Part shown: one piece after another, positions 1-7,815 of the stretch
Position numbering within the stretch: the first letter of the stretch is position 1
How the letters are laid out: the number at the start of each line of letters is the position of its first letter
Made by a program: the position numbers and the translations under genes
The notes under the pieces: generated by a model
Databases searched by the model: none
What the model saw: only the letters and a program-made list of their open reading frames with translations
What the model was told of the DNA's origin: nothing
DNA from: an uncultured Paracoccaceae bacterium
GTDB lineage: Bacteria > Pseudomonadota > Alphaproteobacteria > Rhodobacterales > Rhodobacteraceae
Assembly (NCBI GenBank): GCA_913054485.1
Contig: CAJXHQ010000070.1
Span: 1 to 9,908 of the forward strand
Direction of reading: 5' to 3'
Length of the DNA stretch: 9,908 bases

Positions 1-26
1 AGGTTCGAATCCTATCAGGTGCGCCA
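1..26 (+). tRNA. tRNA 3' end (partial, probably tRNA-Arg)
   Basis: Only the 3' third of the gene is inside the window. The T loop TTCGAAT (4-10) is flanked by AGG and CCT as the inner T-stem pairs. Positions 16-22 (CAGGTGC) fit the 3' strand of a seven-base acceptor stem, 23 is a G discriminator base, and 24-26 is an encoded CCA. The implied 5' acceptor strand is GCACCTG, which from memory suits an alphaproteobacterial tRNA-Arg. The anticodon lies outside the window, so the identity is a guess, whereas the tRNA call itself is firm. The broken spike genes end only a few bases away on the opposite strand, and tRNA 3' ends are classic integration sites. Confidence 0.85.
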
Positions 27-29
27 TTT

Positions 30-454
30 TCACCCGGACCCGACGAGACAGTGATTTGCCTTGTGGCCGGGCGCCGCAAGCGCCTCTTGCCGCGGTCCGA
101 AGACAGCGGTGATCCTGTCGTTACCCAGATCCAACGCCATGGTTCCGACCGCCCCGTCTGTTTCGGGACTGGCAAAGACGAGCTTCGTCTGCGCCTTCTG
201 CACCAGCGCCAGATTGCAGCCCTCGGGGTAATCCCTGACGCGGCACGGGCCTGGAGAATGGCCGGAGCGCTGCCCCCTGCGATCTGTGCTTCAGTCCAAA
301 GGCCCGAGGAGATCACGTAAGAATTGCCATCCCCATCGGTCTGAACCGCCAGCGTCGCGTAACTGCCTGCGTTCTGCGCCTTCCCCATGAACCAGGCGGC
401 ATATCCGGCCGCGTCTCTCAGAGACAGAGGGGTTTTCAGCGTAACACGTTGCAT
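30..454 (-). pseudogene. Frameshifted third gene of the spike locus, unknown family
   Basis: The ATG at 454 directly abuts the TAA of the upstream gene (455-457), and a good Shine-Dalgarno (GAGGTG) lies inside the end of that gene. The frame reads cleanly (MQRVTLKTPLSLRDAAGYAA) to about position 240 and then becomes arginine- and tryptophan-rich nonsense. Shifting one frame restores a plausible protein (DYPEGCNLALVQKAQTKLVF) that runs to a TGA at 30-32. The 425-base span is not a multiple of three, which fits one net indel. The repaired product would be about 140 residues, with no signal peptide or membrane segment. I do not recognise the family. Its position suggests a partner or accessory of the spike proteins, but that is inference only. 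A sequencing error is possible but would have to coincide with similar damage next door. Confidence 0.6.
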
Positions 455-1197
455 TTATTCACCTCGCAGGTTGATCTGATATCCAGTGAGCAGGTCAGTT
501 TCAGCACCGGTCAGCGTGCGGTTCACCACCCCATAGGCATAGAGGCGCGCAGGTGCCGGAAAATCACGAAGGCCCGCGGCAGCGTCAATACCAGTGCTGA
601 TCACCACTCCGTTTTCACCGGTCCAGAACTCCGTGGCACCGCTCAATTCCGGCAGGTCCACAGTCAGGCGGTCATCCACCTGATCATGAGCCAGGTGCCA
701 GATATCCGGCTGGCCCGGCTCGATCACATCTTCTGGCGCGCCGACGGTCTGAACCGGGCTTGCCTCGGTCCCTGTTTCGACCCGGCGCAGATGCCTGAGA
801 CCCCGTCGCCCTGGTAGTATAGCTGCACACCATCCGGGCTGAGGCTGGCCCTTGACTGCGGGCACAAGGGGGGCTCAATCGGGGCTATGCCGCGGACCCG
901 GTATTCACCGTTGCCGGGGCTCGCTACAGAGCAGAGGGGACGTTGCTCTGCACAATATCCCCGGTCAGCAGATTGACACCGCACCAGCGCGTCCCGCGCG
1001 CCACGGCCTGCATCCCGTGAGAGAGCGACCGGATCGCCTGCACCAGCGGCTGGGATTCCCCCTGAAGTGGTCTGGAACACCGCCCCTGCGGTGAACCTAT
1101 GCCATGTCAGTGGATCCGTCAGCTGCCCCTGGGAAAACGGCAAACTCCGGTGCGCATCCGTTTCGTAGCCCAAACCGATCCCCAGTCCTGAACGCAT
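455..1197 (-). pseudogene. Multiply frameshifted phage/GTA spike-like protein (GhsB-like position)
   Basis: The gene starts at ATG 1197 behind a GGAGA ribosome site, 33 bases after the stop of the spike base gene. Three frame changes are needed to read it. The first segment (MRSGLGIGLGYETDAHRSLP) loses frame near 1070, and the frame then continues as PLQGESQPLVQAIRSLSHGM up to a TAG at 924-926. The frame changes again around 915-945 and reads GNGEYRVRGIAPIEP and LSPDGVQLYYQGDGVSG. A third shift near 800 leads into LRHLRRVETGTEASPVQTVG and on to the TAA at 455-457. The 743-base span fits several indels, and repair would give about 248 residues. In Rhodobacter capsulatus the spike base gene (rcc01079, ghsA) is followed by ghsB, the capsule-binding head spike. 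The GhsB-like label rests mainly on this position. Without repair the product cannot be made. Confidence 0.7.
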
Positions 1198-1230
1198 CGC
1201 ACCGTCTCCGTTAAAGTTGTTGAATTCAGT

Positions 1231-1536
1231 TCAAGGGAATGCCGGGCCGCGCCAGTTGTACCCTGCGACATAGGCATGGATCGTGCCGGCCACATGTGTT
1301 CCGGTGGCATGTACCCGGCGCACGGCCACGTTGCGAGTTGTGTGGGCCAAGACACCAACGGAACGAATCTCACCTCTCAGCGAGGTGAAAGTGACAGTCC
1401 CCGCGGCCTCGAAATGGAGGGCAACCGCGACGTCCCCCGGCAGATCGCTGAAATCGCCAGGAGTGACGGGAATCAGATCCTTGGCTGGTCCGCCAAGGAT
1501 CGGCGCGCGGTTTTCAAAAGGATTCTTTTGCGGCAT
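1231..1536 (-). CDS. Spike base protein, RCAP_rcc01079 (GhsA) family
   Basis: This 101-residue protein begins MPQKNPFENRAPILGGPAKD. It continues with a proline- and threonine-rich stretch (DLIPVTPGDFSDLP), then short beta-strand-like segments with a VRRVHATGT motif, as I recall them for the spike base family named after Rhodobacter capsulatus rcc01079. Members sit at the base of head spikes on gene transfer agent particles and recur in roseobacter prophage-like loci. I chose the ATG at 1536 over the upstream ATG at 1590 because a strong AGGAGG site precedes it by six bases and the family starts there. The reading frame is intact, yet both downstream genes are broken, so the protein may no longer have a spike partner. 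There are no structural phage genes in the window, so this is a satellite spike locus or a remnant. Confidence 0.75.
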   Translation of the reverse strand: MPQKNPFENRAPILGGPAKDLIPVTPGDFSDLPGDVAVALHFEAAGTVTFTSLRGEIRSVGVLAHTTRNVAVRRVHATGTHVAGTIHAYVAGYNWRGPAFP

Positions 1537-1540
1537 TCTG

Positions 1541-1564
1541 GCCTCCTTTGGTTTCTTCGGAGGC
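1541..1564 (-). promoter_or_regulatory. Hairpin covering the spike-base ribosome site
   Basis: On the minus-strand transcript, GCCTCC (1564-1559) can pair perfectly with GGAGGC (1546-1541) across a 12-base loop. The second arm is the Shine-Dalgarno of the spike base gene, whose ATG is at 1536. A six-pair GC-rich stem would hide the ribosome site and could hold down translation. The pairing is visible in the sequence, but a regulatory role is inferred. Six pairs could also arise by chance in GC-rich DNA. Confidence 0.4.
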
Positions 1565-1824
1565 AGACCTGCCCTGCGCCGCTTAAGCAAGACGGAGCAA
1601 TGCGCACGTTGCCAAAGTCGTCAGGCTGTTTCGGTGGATGGTAAGTAAAAGATATTTCCTTACAGTGCTTTGCATGGCAACCCTCACAGGGTTGGCACCG
1701 TTGTTGAATTACCCCCTGCGCTCTCCATTTGAATATTTTGCGATTATTTATACATTTTAAGATTGTAAAATAATCTAATAAAAAATTTCATTGCCCTACC
1801 CAACCCTGCAATGGAGGTTTTGCG
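1565..1824. other. AT-rich intergenic region with probable divergent promoters
   Basis: No credible gene lies between the spike base leader and the small ORF at 1825. From about 1640 to 1800 the base composition turns sharply AT-rich, with runs such as ttatttatacattttaa and aataaaaaattt, against a GC-rich surround. A possible weak promoter reading right is TTGAAT (1729-1734), a 16-base spacer, then TACATT (1751-1756). A short inverted repeat, CAACCC/GGGTTG (1678-1683 and 1689-1694), has no T-tract and is not a convincing terminator. The region sits between two divergent units of accessory character, so it probably holds promoters for both. The compositional break also fits acquired DNA. The promoter boxes are weak matches. 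Confidence 0.4.
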
Positions 1825-1938
1825 ATGAAGAAAACCACGATTATCACCCCGAAGAGCCAGCCCCGTATCATGATCGGCGGCGGTACATCTGCTCCGGCTG
1901 TCCGTATTCACCTGCAAAAGGCTGCAAACGGGAAGTAA
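1825..1938 (+). CDS. Small basic protein, 37 residues, unknown function
   Basis: An ATG at 1825 is preceded by a strong Shine-Dalgarno (ATGGAGG, about seven bases upstream) and reads 37 residues to a TAA at 1936-1938. The protein starts MKKTTIITPKSQPRIMIGGG and ends AAVRIHLQKAANGK-like, basic at both ends, with a central GGGTSAPA linker. It has no cysteine, no signal peptide and no long hydrophobic helix. The next gene starts 48 bases downstream with its own ribosome site, so the two are probably co-transcribed. I do not recognise the family. A tiny gene placed directly ahead of a DUF6065-like protein could be a leader peptide, a substrate peptide or a small partner. None of these can be chosen from sequence alone. 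The strong ribosome site is the main reason to believe it is translated. Confidence 0.55.
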   Translation: MKKTTIITPKSQPRIMIGGGTSAPAVRIHLQKAANGK

Positions 1939-1986
1939 CCCTAACGCAGGCAGGTTTCCAGAACAGGCCCCGGGACAGGAGCAGAC

Positions 1987-2739
1987 ATGGCACCCATCCG
2001 GTTCATTTCAGCCCTCTCCGGGTTAATTCCCCCGATGCCCGGCGATAGAACGGCGTTGGGATCGGCCCCCGCTGCGGCTTTTCAGTATTGTGAAGCCATG
2101 GCCATGGCGTCCGCCTTCGGGTGGACGCTTTTTCCACCCTGCGACCTGAGGTTGCGATGGACTGGGCGCGAGGCGGAGGTCTTCAGCGACGGAGACTGGC
2201 ACAGCCTTGAAACCCTCAGCTTTGGTGCTGAGGAACAGGAAGAATGGGACCGGGCAGCGCCCGAGGCGTTGCAAGGACGCATGCCCCATGCAGCGCAGAA
2301 ACTGTTTGTGCCCGGCATCGTGCAGATCTGGACCGGCTATTTTATTGAGAGCGACCCGGACTGGAGCGTTCTGGTGCGTCCCTTGCCGAATGTTCCGGGA
2401 CCGGACACACATTTCCTGTACGAGGGGATCGTTGAGACCGACCAATTCCGCCCCTGCCCGCTTTTCGTGAACATCCGGCTGCTGAAAACCGACCGGGAGA
2501 TTTTACTCCGTGCGTCGGACCCGCTGTTTACTGTTCAGCCGGTTCCGCGCCGGGCCTATGCGCCGCAGGTGCTGGGCGGCAATGCAGTCACTGCACTGTC
2601 GGACCTGCCGGAGCCTAGCTTGCAGGCCATGGAACGCACGGTGCGCCTGTTTGATCCCACTCACGGCGGCAACAGCCTGCCCGGATCCTACGGCGCGCAG
2701 GTGCGCCGCCGCCGCAAGTCTTTCAAAACTCCGGCCTAA
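1987..2739 (+). CDS. DUF6065-like protein, function unknown
   Basis: This is an intact 250-residue frame with an AGGAG site just before the ATG at 1987. The sequence resembles DUF6065 from memory, with tryptophan-rich segments (FGWTLFPPCDLRLRWTG at about 44-60 and QIWTGYFIESDPDWSVLVRP at about 113-132). A conserved-looking core follows (LPNVPGPDTHFLYEGIVETD, about 133-152), then LFVNIRLL and DPLFTVQPVPR at about 178-188. The tail is basic (RRRRK, about 240-244). It has no signal peptide or membrane helix, so it is likely cytosolic. The family has no function known to me. The small gene at 1825 probably shares its transcript. The gene converges on the LysR gene, and their stop codons overlap by four bases (2736-2739), leaving no room for a terminator between them. 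The family call is moderate, while coding status is high. Confidence 0.7.
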   Translation: MAPIRFISALSGLIPPMPGDRTALGSAPAAAFQYCEAMAMASAFGWTLFPPCDLRLRWTGREAEVFSDGDWHSLETLSFGAEEQEEWDRAAPEALQGRMPHAAQKLFVPGIVQIWTGYFIESDPDWSVLVRPLPNVPGPDTHFLYEGIVETDQFRPCPLFVNIRLLKTDREILLRASDPLFTVQPVPRRAYAPQVLGGNAVTALSDLPEPSLQAMERTVRLFDPTHGGNSLPGSYGAQVRRRRKSFKTPA

Positions 2740-3611
2740 CAGGCTGACCGCAGGGCGTCGGTCAGCGCGTCGCAGATTTCCCGCCGTTTGGGGGAGGCCG
2801 CGAAGCTCTCTGGCCAAGTCAGCCAATACCCCTGGCCGGTTTGGAACTTCTGTTCGGAAACGGGTTTCAATGCGCCGGACGCCAGCAAATGCGCCCCAAG
2901 AACGGTAGAGCCCAGCACAACCCCCTGCCCCGACGTGGCAGCACTCAGCCCGTGGCCCATGGTGTCGAAGGACAAAACCGGCGGACCGGGGGCCGCCGCG
3001 CCGCTGTGGGCGGCCCAATCCTCCCAGCCCGGGCGTTCGCCGCGAACCATGATGACAGGCAGGCTGCGCCATTCTTCTTCAAAGCCGCCGGCGGCCATCG
3101 GCTGCAGCTCCTCGCTGTGCAGCAGCCGGCAAACCCGCCCCGGCCAACTGCCCCGGCCAAAGCGGATCTGCAGGGCGGTTTTCTCTTCATCAAAGCGCGA
3201 TCGTTTCGGGACAGAATCCGTGATCAGGCGGAGCCCGGGGCGCTGCGCCAGGAAGCTGGCCATCCTGGGCAGAAGAATACCGCTGATATGAGAATCAAGT
3301 GCAGCGATCCGCAATTCGCGGGGGGCGGTAGAAAACAGATCGTCGGTGCCCTGGCGCAGCGCGGTCAGCGCCTGGTGGACCAGCGGCAGGTAGCTCTCCC
3401 CGTCGACTGTGAGCGTCACACCGCGTGCCGACCGCACAAACAGTTCCCTGCCCAGATGATTTTCCAGATTGCGGATCCGCTGGCTGACCGCAGCCTGTGT
3501 GGTGCCAGACTCCCCGGCCGCAGCGGTAAAGCTGCCAAGCCGGCCGGCAGCTTCGAAAATGCGCAGCCAGTCCAGCGGCGGCAGGCTGTGCGGGCGGGCA
3601 GGATCTGACAT
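2736..3611 (-). CDS. LysR-type transcriptional regulator, probable controller of tmpAB
   Basis: This 291-residue protein has the usual LysR length and layout. A winged helix-turn-helix lies at about residues 13-72 (LDWLRIFEAAGRLGSFTAAA, then TTQAAVSQRIRNLENHLGRE and LFVRSARGVTLTVDG), of the GcvA-like kind. A linker helix follows, then an effector-binding domain from about residue 98 (RELRIAALDSHISGILLPRM). The ATG at 3611 has an AGGA site in front. The gene is divergent from tmpA with exactly 100 bases between their starts, the standard LysR arrangement in which the regulator controls the neighbouring operon and itself. The expected inducer would be the trimethylammonio-phosphonate or a pathway intermediate. 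That role comes from context, not from the protein sequence. Its 3' end overlaps the stop of the convergent DUF6065-like gene. Confidence 0.9.
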   Translation of the reverse strand: MSDPARPHSLPPLDWLRIFEAAGRLGSFTAAAGESGTTQAAVSQRIRNLENHLGRELFVRSARGVTLTVDGESYLPLVHQALTALRQGTDDLFSTAPRELRIAALDSHISGILLPRMASFLAQRPGLRLITDSVPKRSRFDEEKTALQIRFGRGSWPGRVCRLLHSEELQPMAAGGFEEEWRSLPVIMVRGERPGWEDWAAHSGAAAPGPPVLSFDTMGHGLSAATSGQGVVLGSTVLGAHLLASGALKPVSEQKFQTGQGYWLTWPESFAASPKRREICDALTDALRSAC

Positions 3612-3632
3612 AAGAATTCCTAACTCTCAGGG

Positions 3633-3657
3633 CATCAATCGCTGATTTTATTTGATG
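3633..3657. promoter_or_regulatory. Candidate LysR operator between the LysR gene and tmpA
   Basis: CATCAA (3633-3638) and TTGATG (3652-3657) form a perfect six-base inverted repeat with a 13-base spacer. Inside it, ATCA (3634-3637) and TGAT (3643-3646) form a second, shorter dyad, so three related half-sites are spaced across 25 bases. The element lies 22 bases upstream of the LysR start and 54 bases upstream of tmpA, where LysR proteins usually bind. It is not an exact T-N11-A box. I could not identify convincing -35 and -10 boxes for either gene. Confidence 0.4.
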
Positions 3658-3672
3658 GCTGGAACCGGATAG

Positions 3673-5423
<1,751 letters not shown>

Positions 5424-5445
5424 CAGGCCCGCGTCCAAGGGCTGT

Positions 5446-5530
5446 TGTAAGCCTTTGGAAAAGGCGGTTTTGAAACCGCGTGTAAGCGCCTTTCAAGGCG
5501 CTTACAGCAAGGCGCGGCGAAGTGCCTTGC
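5446..5530. terminator. Cluster of four hairpins between convergent tmpB and sufS
   Basis: The 112-base gap between two convergent genes is almost entirely inverted repeats. GCCTTT/AAAGGC pairs at 5451-5465 and GCGGTTT/AAACCGC at 5464-5479. TGTAAGCGCCTT/AAGGCGCTTACA forms a 12-pair stem with a two-base loop at 5481-5506. GCAAGGC/GCCTTGC pairs at 5507-5530. TGTAAGC occurs at 5446 and again at 5481, and both copies can pair with GCTTACA at 5500-5506, so alternative folds are possible. No long T-tract follows any stem, so this is not a textbook intrinsic terminator, but the position fits a bidirectional transcription stop. It could also be a family of intergenic palindromes repeated elsewhere in the genome. 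Confidence 0.55.
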
Positions 5531-5535
5531 GGTCT

Positions 5536-6756
5536 TTACGCAAACAGGTCGTGTGCCAGTTCCAGCGCGTCGATGAGCGTGTCGACCTCTGCCTTGGTGT
5601 TATACATGCCAAAGGAGGCGCGGCAGGTGGCGGTGACGCCGAGATGCTCCATCAGGGGGCCTGCGCAATGGTGGCCGGCGCGCACGGCGACGCCCTTCTT
5701 GTCCAGAACGGTGGAGATGTCATGGGCATGCGCGGCGCCGTCCAGCGTGAAACTGAAGATGGCAGCCTTACCAGGGGCTTTGCCCTGCACATTGATCCAG
5801 TTGAGCCCGCTCAGGCGCTCCTGAGCGTAAGCGCGCAGGCCTGCCTCGTGGGCAGCAATATCCGCCATGCCGACGTCCATCATGTAGTCCAGCGCAACGC
5901 CGAGGCCGATGGTCTGCACGATGCCGGGGGTGCCGGCTTCGAACTTCATCGGCGGGTCATTATAGGTGACCGCGTCTTTGGTGACTTCCTTGATCATGTC
6001 GCCGCCTCCGATGAAAGGGCGCATCTCGGCCATGCGCTCAGGCCGGATATAGATCGCGCCTGAGCCGGAGGGGCCGTAAAGCTTATGGCCGGTGATCGCG
6101 TAGAAATCGCAGCCGATGTCCTGCACGTCGACCGGCATATGCACTGCCCCTTGCGAGCCGTCGACCAGCACCGGAACGCCCTTGGCGCGGGCCGCCGTGC
6201 AGATCGATTTCACATCAACCACGGTGCCCAGCACGTTGGAGCACTGTGTGACCGCGACCAGCTTGGTCTTGGGGCCGATCGCATCGATCACCGCCTGCGG
6301 ATCCAGGCTGCCGTCAGCTTCTGTATCGACCCACTTCAGCACCACACCCTGGCGTTCGCGCAGGAAGTGCCAGGGCACGATATTGGCATGGTGTTCCATC
6401 ACCGAAAGGACGATCTCGTCGCCGGCCTCAAGCCGTGGCGCGGCCCAGCCGTAAGAGACCAGGTTGATGCCTTCGGTTGTGCCAGAGTTCAGCACGATAG
6501 TGTCTTCGTCGCCAGCGTTCAGGAAACGCGCGATGGTGCCGCGTACGGCTTCATATTTCTCGGTGGCGAGGTTAGAAAGGTAGTGCAACCCGCGGTGAAC
6601 ATTGGAATATTCCTCGGCGTAGGCCCGCGTTACCGCATCAATCACAACCTGCGGCTTCTGCGCAGAGGCCCCGTTGTCCAGGTAGGTCAGCGGCTTGCCG
6701 TTCACTTCGCGCGAAAGGATCGGGAAGTCGGCGCGGATTTTTGCGACGTCATACAT
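5536..6756 (-). CDS. sufS: SufS cysteine desulfurase
   Basis: This 406-residue enzyme of the group II NifS-like cysteine desulfurases takes sulfur from L-cysteine for Fe-S cluster assembly and leaves alanine. The PLP lysine is K225 in the motif ITGHKLYGPSG. H123 in MEHHANIVPW fits the stacking histidine, and the persulfide cysteine is C364 in VRAGHHCAGPLMEHLG, the short-loop form typical of SufS rather than IscS. Full length matches the family. The ATG at 6756 overlaps the end of the upstream membrane gene by eight bases, and only a weak ribosome site is visible, so translation is probably coupled. It is the last suf gene here, and the hairpin cluster follows its stop. The usual sulfur acceptor (SufE or SufU) is not in the window. 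It would act in the cytosol, feeding the SufBCD scaffold. Confidence 0.96.
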   Translation of the reverse strand: MYDVAKIRADFPILSREVNGKPLTYLDNGASAQKPQVVIDAVTRAYAEEYSNVHRGLHYLSNLATEKYEAVRGTIARFLNAGDEDTIVLNSGTTEGINLVSYGWAAPRLEAGDEIVLSVMEHHANIVPWHFLRERQGVVLKWVDTEADGSLDPQAVIDAIGPKTKLVAVTQCSNVLGTVVDVKSICTAARAKGVPVLVDGSQGAVHMPVDVQDIGCDFYAITGHKLYGPSGSGAIYIRPERMAEMRPFIGGGDMIKEVTKDAVTYNDPPMKFEAGTPGIVQTIGLGVALDYMMDVGMADIAAHEAGLRAYAQERLSGLNWINVQGKAPGKAAIFSFTLDGAAHAHDISTVLDKKGVAVRAGHHCAGPLMEHLGVTATCRASFGMYNTKAEVDTLIDALELAHDLFA

Positions 6757-7336
6757 TGGCGGAAAGTCCCAAAATGGAGAACCCGAAGAGGTTCAGAAAC
6801 ACCGTCAGCGCGGCAATGACGAGCACACCGGCCATCAGCACCACAGCAAAAGCCTTGAACAGCGAGCCGAGCCTGTGCACCTCGTTAACGAAATGCAGCA
6901 TGATGAAGAAACCTGCGGCCACGATGACAAGGTTCATCAGCACCGCCAGCATCGGCGAGAGCATGATCACAAGCAGCATTACCGCGTGGCCAGCGGCCTG
7001 CAGAACCAGCAGCCAGACCATCAGTGCCATCACCTGGTCCATACGGCCCTGCCCCGACAGGAAACGCCCGGCCACGGTGACGCCGCCGATCAGCGCCAGC
7101 TGAATCGCCAAGTTCATCATCAGATATGAGGTGACGCCCATCCGGATCACCTGAGCGGCATCCGGCACCGGGAACATCACCTGTTGCAGAGCAAAGAACA
7201 GCGTGTTCAGCACCAGCCCCAGAAACAGTCCGGTCCACAGCACCTCGCGCGGCCAGTCTCGCGACAGGATCGCGCGGGCGGCCTCGGCAGGCTGAAGGAT
7301 GGTCTGAATGGCGAGCGTTTGCAAAGACATGGTCAT
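6749..7336 (-). CDS. Yip1-like integral membrane protein inside the suf operon
   Basis: This 195-residue protein has about five predicted membrane helices, near residues 31-53, 70-92, 101-125, 128-150 and 162-186. The pattern and the segment NEVHRLGSLFKAFAVVLMAG before the last helix suggest the Yip1 domain family. No bacterial member has a function I can state with confidence. The ATG at 7336 overlaps the previous stop as ATGA, and the internal MSLQ start two codons later is an alternative. Its 3' end overlaps sufS by eight bases. Being locked between sufD and sufS by overlaps on both sides implies co-expression with Fe-S assembly, perhaps a membrane anchor or a metal- or stress-linked role, but this is inferred from context. 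There are no cysteines for metal binding. Confidence 0.85.
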   Translation of the reverse strand: MTMSLQTLAIQTILQPAEAARAILSRDWPREVLWTGLFLGLVLNTLFFALQQVMFPVPDAAQVIRMGVTSYLMMNLAIQLALIGGVTVAGRFLSGQGRMDQVMALMVWLLVLQAAGHAVMLLVIMLSPMLAVLMNLVIVAAGFFIMLHFVNEVHRLGSLFKAFAVVLMAGVLVIAALTVFLNLFGFSILGLSANV

Positions 7337-7815
7337 CCCTGCCTATAAGCCTCAATCATCCCGGAAATCCAGAACCAAAGGAAAGCAGCCAGCCACAAAA
7401 TGCCGACAAGCGTCAATTCGACGCCCGGACCGATGAAGCCGGCGGTGAGACCGTTGAGAAGCATCAGCGGGCTGGAGGCCAGGAAGGCCCAGAACAGCGC
7501 CAGCCGCGCGCCGTAGCTGCTGCCCTGCCGGGCAAAGATGACCACAACCACATGGATCAGCCAGGCCAGAAAATAGAGCATCAGCGGCGCGATGAAGATC
7601 CAGCCCAGCAGCGAGCCGCCCAGCAGCATGTTCAGCTCCTGACCGGTCAGATGCGCCTCACGGGCGAGGCGCGGCATCTGGGAGATGAAAGTCAGGATGC
7701 AGGCCCCCATCAGGAAGGCCAGCAGCCGGTCCTCGCGCACGCCCATGGCCAGAAGCCGCGCAATCACCCTGCGCGGCCCCCGGTAGGTAGCGGCTATGTC
7801 GCTCGTGACTGCCAT
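7333..7815 (-). CDS. Second small Yip1-like membrane protein in the suf operon
   Basis: This 160-residue protein has a basic, cytosol-facing N-terminus (YRGPRRVIARLLAMGVREDR, residues 11-30). About four hydrophobic helices follow, near 31-47, 66-95, 103-125 and 130-153, and it ends EAYRQG. The layout resembles a short Yip1 domain, and the gene looks like a diverged partner of the next one. The ATG at 7815 overlaps the sufD stop as TGATG, and its own TGA overlaps the next start as ATGA. Such tight coupling makes a joint complex of the two membrane proteins likely. Its single cysteine (C39) lies in the first helix. The function is unknown. I cannot tell from sequence whether it belongs functionally to Fe-S assembly or only shares its promoter. 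Confidence 0.82.
   Translation of the reverse strand: MAVTSDIAATYRGPRRVIARLLAMGVREDRLLAFLMGACILTFISQMPRLAREAHLTGQELNMLLGGSLLGWIFIAPLMLYFLAWLIHVVVVIFARQGSSYGARLALFWAFLASSPLMLLNGLTAGFIGPGVELTLVGILWLAAFLWFWISGMIEAYRQG

Noticed and set aside
51..1644. Several plus-strand frames opposite the spike locus
   Set aside because: They lie antisense to recognisable minus-strand sequence with ribosome sites, and none resembles a known protein.
1678..1694. CAACCC/GGGTTG inverted repeat as a terminator
   Set aside because: The stem is only six pairs and no T-tract follows on either strand.
1..1800. Intact prophage or integrase-bearing island at the tRNA
   Set aside because: No integrase, capsid or packaging gene and no second copy of the tRNA 3' end is present in the window.
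1791..2048. Plus-strand frame of 85 codons overlapping the 37-residue small gene
   Set aside because: It has no ribosome site at its start and spans the whole small gene and the start of the next one. The small ORF in the other frame has the strong site.
2841..3608. Plus-strand frame of 255 codons opposite the LysR gene
   Set aside because: It is a shadow of a complete LysR protein and has no plausible domain.
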